Assembly: GCA_030633885.1 (NCBI GenBank)
Contig: DAOWBV010000006.1
Span: forward strand, 1-32,023
Direction of reading: 5' to 3'
DNA: 32,023 nt
DNA from: Planctomycetota bacterium
GTDB lineage: Bacteria > Planctomycetota > MHYJ01 > JACQXL01 > CAKKQI01
Made by a program: the position numbers and the translations under genes
The notes under the pieces: model-generated
Seen by the model: only the letters and a program-made list of their open reading frames with translations
Databases searched by the model: none
Told to the model about the DNA's origin: nothing
Shown: piece by piece, positions 31,124-32,023 of the stretch
Numbering within the stretch: the stretch's first letter is position 1
Layout of the letters: each line of letters opens with the position of its first letter

Positions 31124-32023
31124 TCAAAACGCTTCCCGTAACGCCTCGAGTAACCTATCCAAATCCTGCTTTTGATGCATGGCGGTAATACTGATCCGGA
31201 GTCTACTTTGACCGGGCGGAACTGTGGGCGGTCGAATGGCGGGAACAAAAAATCCTTTTTTCCAGAGATGATCAGCGATCTTCAATGTTTTTTTGGCATC
31301 ACCGATCATGACCGGGATAATGGGGGTAACCGATCCCCTTAAATCGAAACCCATTGCCTGTAATTTATTTTTAAAATAATCGGTGTTTCGCCAGAGGCGC
31401 CGCCGGAGTGATAATTGGGTTTTCATTATTTTTAACGCGGCCAGGTTCGCAGCGCAGGTCCCCGGTGGCAGGGCCGTGGTAAAGATAAAAGGCCTTGATT
31501 TACTCCGCAGATAACTGATCAGATTTTGGGAACCGGAAACAAAACCGCCGACTCCGCCCAGGGCTTTGCTGAAAGTTCCGATAATGATATCGATCTTTTT
31601 TTCCAGGCTCAGGTGTTCCACTAACCCTCGGCCGTTTTTTCCCAGCACGCCGGTGCCGTGGGCTTCATCAACAATCGTGGTTGCCCGATATTTATGGGCC
31701 AGGCGGATTATTTCTTTTAACGGCGCCGGATCGCCATCCATACTGAAGATGGTGTCGGTGACTATAAAGACGCGGGATGCGCCGCCCAACGAAGTTGGGC
31801 GAGCCTCGCCCCTTTGGGGCGGGCGATCCGAGATACGCGATAATTTTTTCTTGTTCCTTCTAACCTGTCTCTTGTATCTTGTGAGACATTCTTCCAGGTG
31901 CCTTACATTACGATGCTTATATATGTAAAGCCGGGCAGTGGTCAACCGGCTGGCGTCAACCAGGCTGGCGTGGTTTAGCTCATCGCAGAAAATGATATCA
32001 TTTTTGGTGATGCAAGTGGTCAG
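31124..32023 (-). CDS. bioF: 8-amino-7-oxononanoate synthase BioF-like (5' truncated by the window)
   Basis: A PLP-dependent alpha-oxoamine synthase; BioF joins pimeloyl thioester and alanine in biotin synthesis. The frame is open to the window edge and begins TTCITKNDIIFCDELNHASLVDASR, so the track's TTG start (31945) is internal. IVDEAHGTGVLG contains the PLP-ring Asp-x-x-His pair and GTFSKALGGVGG the PLP lysine. The C-terminus (GFFVPAIRPPTVPPGQSRLRISITAMH) is typical. About 25 extra residues between EECLTRYK and SRVFIVTD are encoded by an inserted palindromic repeat. Related glycine C-acetyltransferases share these motifs, so the exact substrate is likely but not proven, and no other biotin gene is in view. 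Confidence 0.82.
   Translation of the reverse strand: MTTCITKNDIIFCDELNHASLVDASRLTTARLYIYKHRNVRHLEECLTRYKRQVRRNKKKLSRISDRPPQRGEARPTSLGGASRVFIVTDTIFSMDGDPAPLKEIIRLAHKYRATTIVDEAHGTGVLGKNGRGLVEHLSLEKKIDIIIGTFSKALGGVGGFVSGSQNLISYLRSKSRPFIFTTALPPGTCAANLAALKIMKTQLSLRRRLWRNTDYFKNKLQAMGFDLRGSVTPIIPVMIGDAKKTLKIADHLWKKGFFVPAIRPPTVPPGQSRLRISITAMHQKQDLDRLLEALREAF
31783..31825. repeat. Palindromic insertion inside bioF
   Basis: CGCCCAAC-GAA-GTTGGGCG is followed by CGCCCC-TTT-GGGGCG. Both hairpins are perfect and are translated in frame as an Arg/Pro/Gly-rich peptide. GCGAGCCTCGCC is shared with the element at 19183. Confidence 0.75.

Noticed and set aside
1-32023. CRISPR array, phage or insertion-sequence transposase
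   Set aside because: No regularly spaced direct repeats and no transposase, integrase or phage structural motif were seen in any translated frame.

Overview
This window is a stretch of bacterial chromosome of medium G+C, densely packed with housekeeping and surface genes. No phage genes, transposase, CRISPR array or rRNA were recognised. Several traits suggest an anaerobe from a poorly sampled candidate phylum, perhaps Omnitrophota or another PVC-side lineage: a split archaeal-type glutamate synthase, a pyrophosphate-type phosphofructokinase, endonuclease Q, a TatD-radical SAM fusion, and a pseudopilin/GspK-LamG surface cluster. That placement is inference from gene content only.

Layout. Bases 1-4465 (+) hold a glutamate synthase operon: the tail of one FMN-domain protein, a ferredoxin-FMN subunit, and a fused glutaminase-GXGXG subunit. 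Bases 4499-4801 are a self-contained unit: a consensus promoter, a 52-residue Cys-rich protein missing from the ORF track, and an intrinsic terminator. Next come a PPi-type phosphofructokinase (+) and, convergent with it, a tight six-gene operon (-) thiC-purA-uppS-cdsA-phoH-CPBP protease, with a promoter near 12060. A GH99-like lipoprotein candidate (+) lies at 12375-13553. The surface cluster (-, 20671 to 13665) encodes a pseudopilin fused to a DnaJ-type cysteine-rich array, a GspK-like protein that continues through a -1 frameshift into a LamG-like domain, and a secreted HEAT-repeat protein. Then follow an RsbW-like kinase (-), ruvX (+), a coupled pair of M16 peptidases (-), a polyprenyl sugar-phosphate transferase with folE (+), a TatD-radical SAM fusion followed by a broken ECF sigma gene (-), tRNA-Ala(GGC) (-), an endonuclease Q homologue (+), and a 5'-truncated bioF (-).

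Two things stand out. First, the pseudopilin at 19289-20671 joins a type IV prepilin N-terminus to a polyproline/Asp-Pro stalk and about 16 CxxCxGxG-like units, and it is cotranscribed with the GspK-LamG and HEAT proteins. It may be an undescribed metal-binding surface fibre or secretion device. Second, small palindromic repeats are scattered through the window, both between genes and in frame inside genes (the glutamate synthase subunit, the sugar transferase and bioF, and possibly the CPBP protease). Several start with GTAGC at the foot of a hairpin, the layout of REP/BIME elements mobilised by RAYT transposases. No such transposase is in the window.

Limits: all calls are by eye from motifs, without database searches. 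Two apparent frameshifts lie in short homopolymers and could be sequencing or assembly errors.
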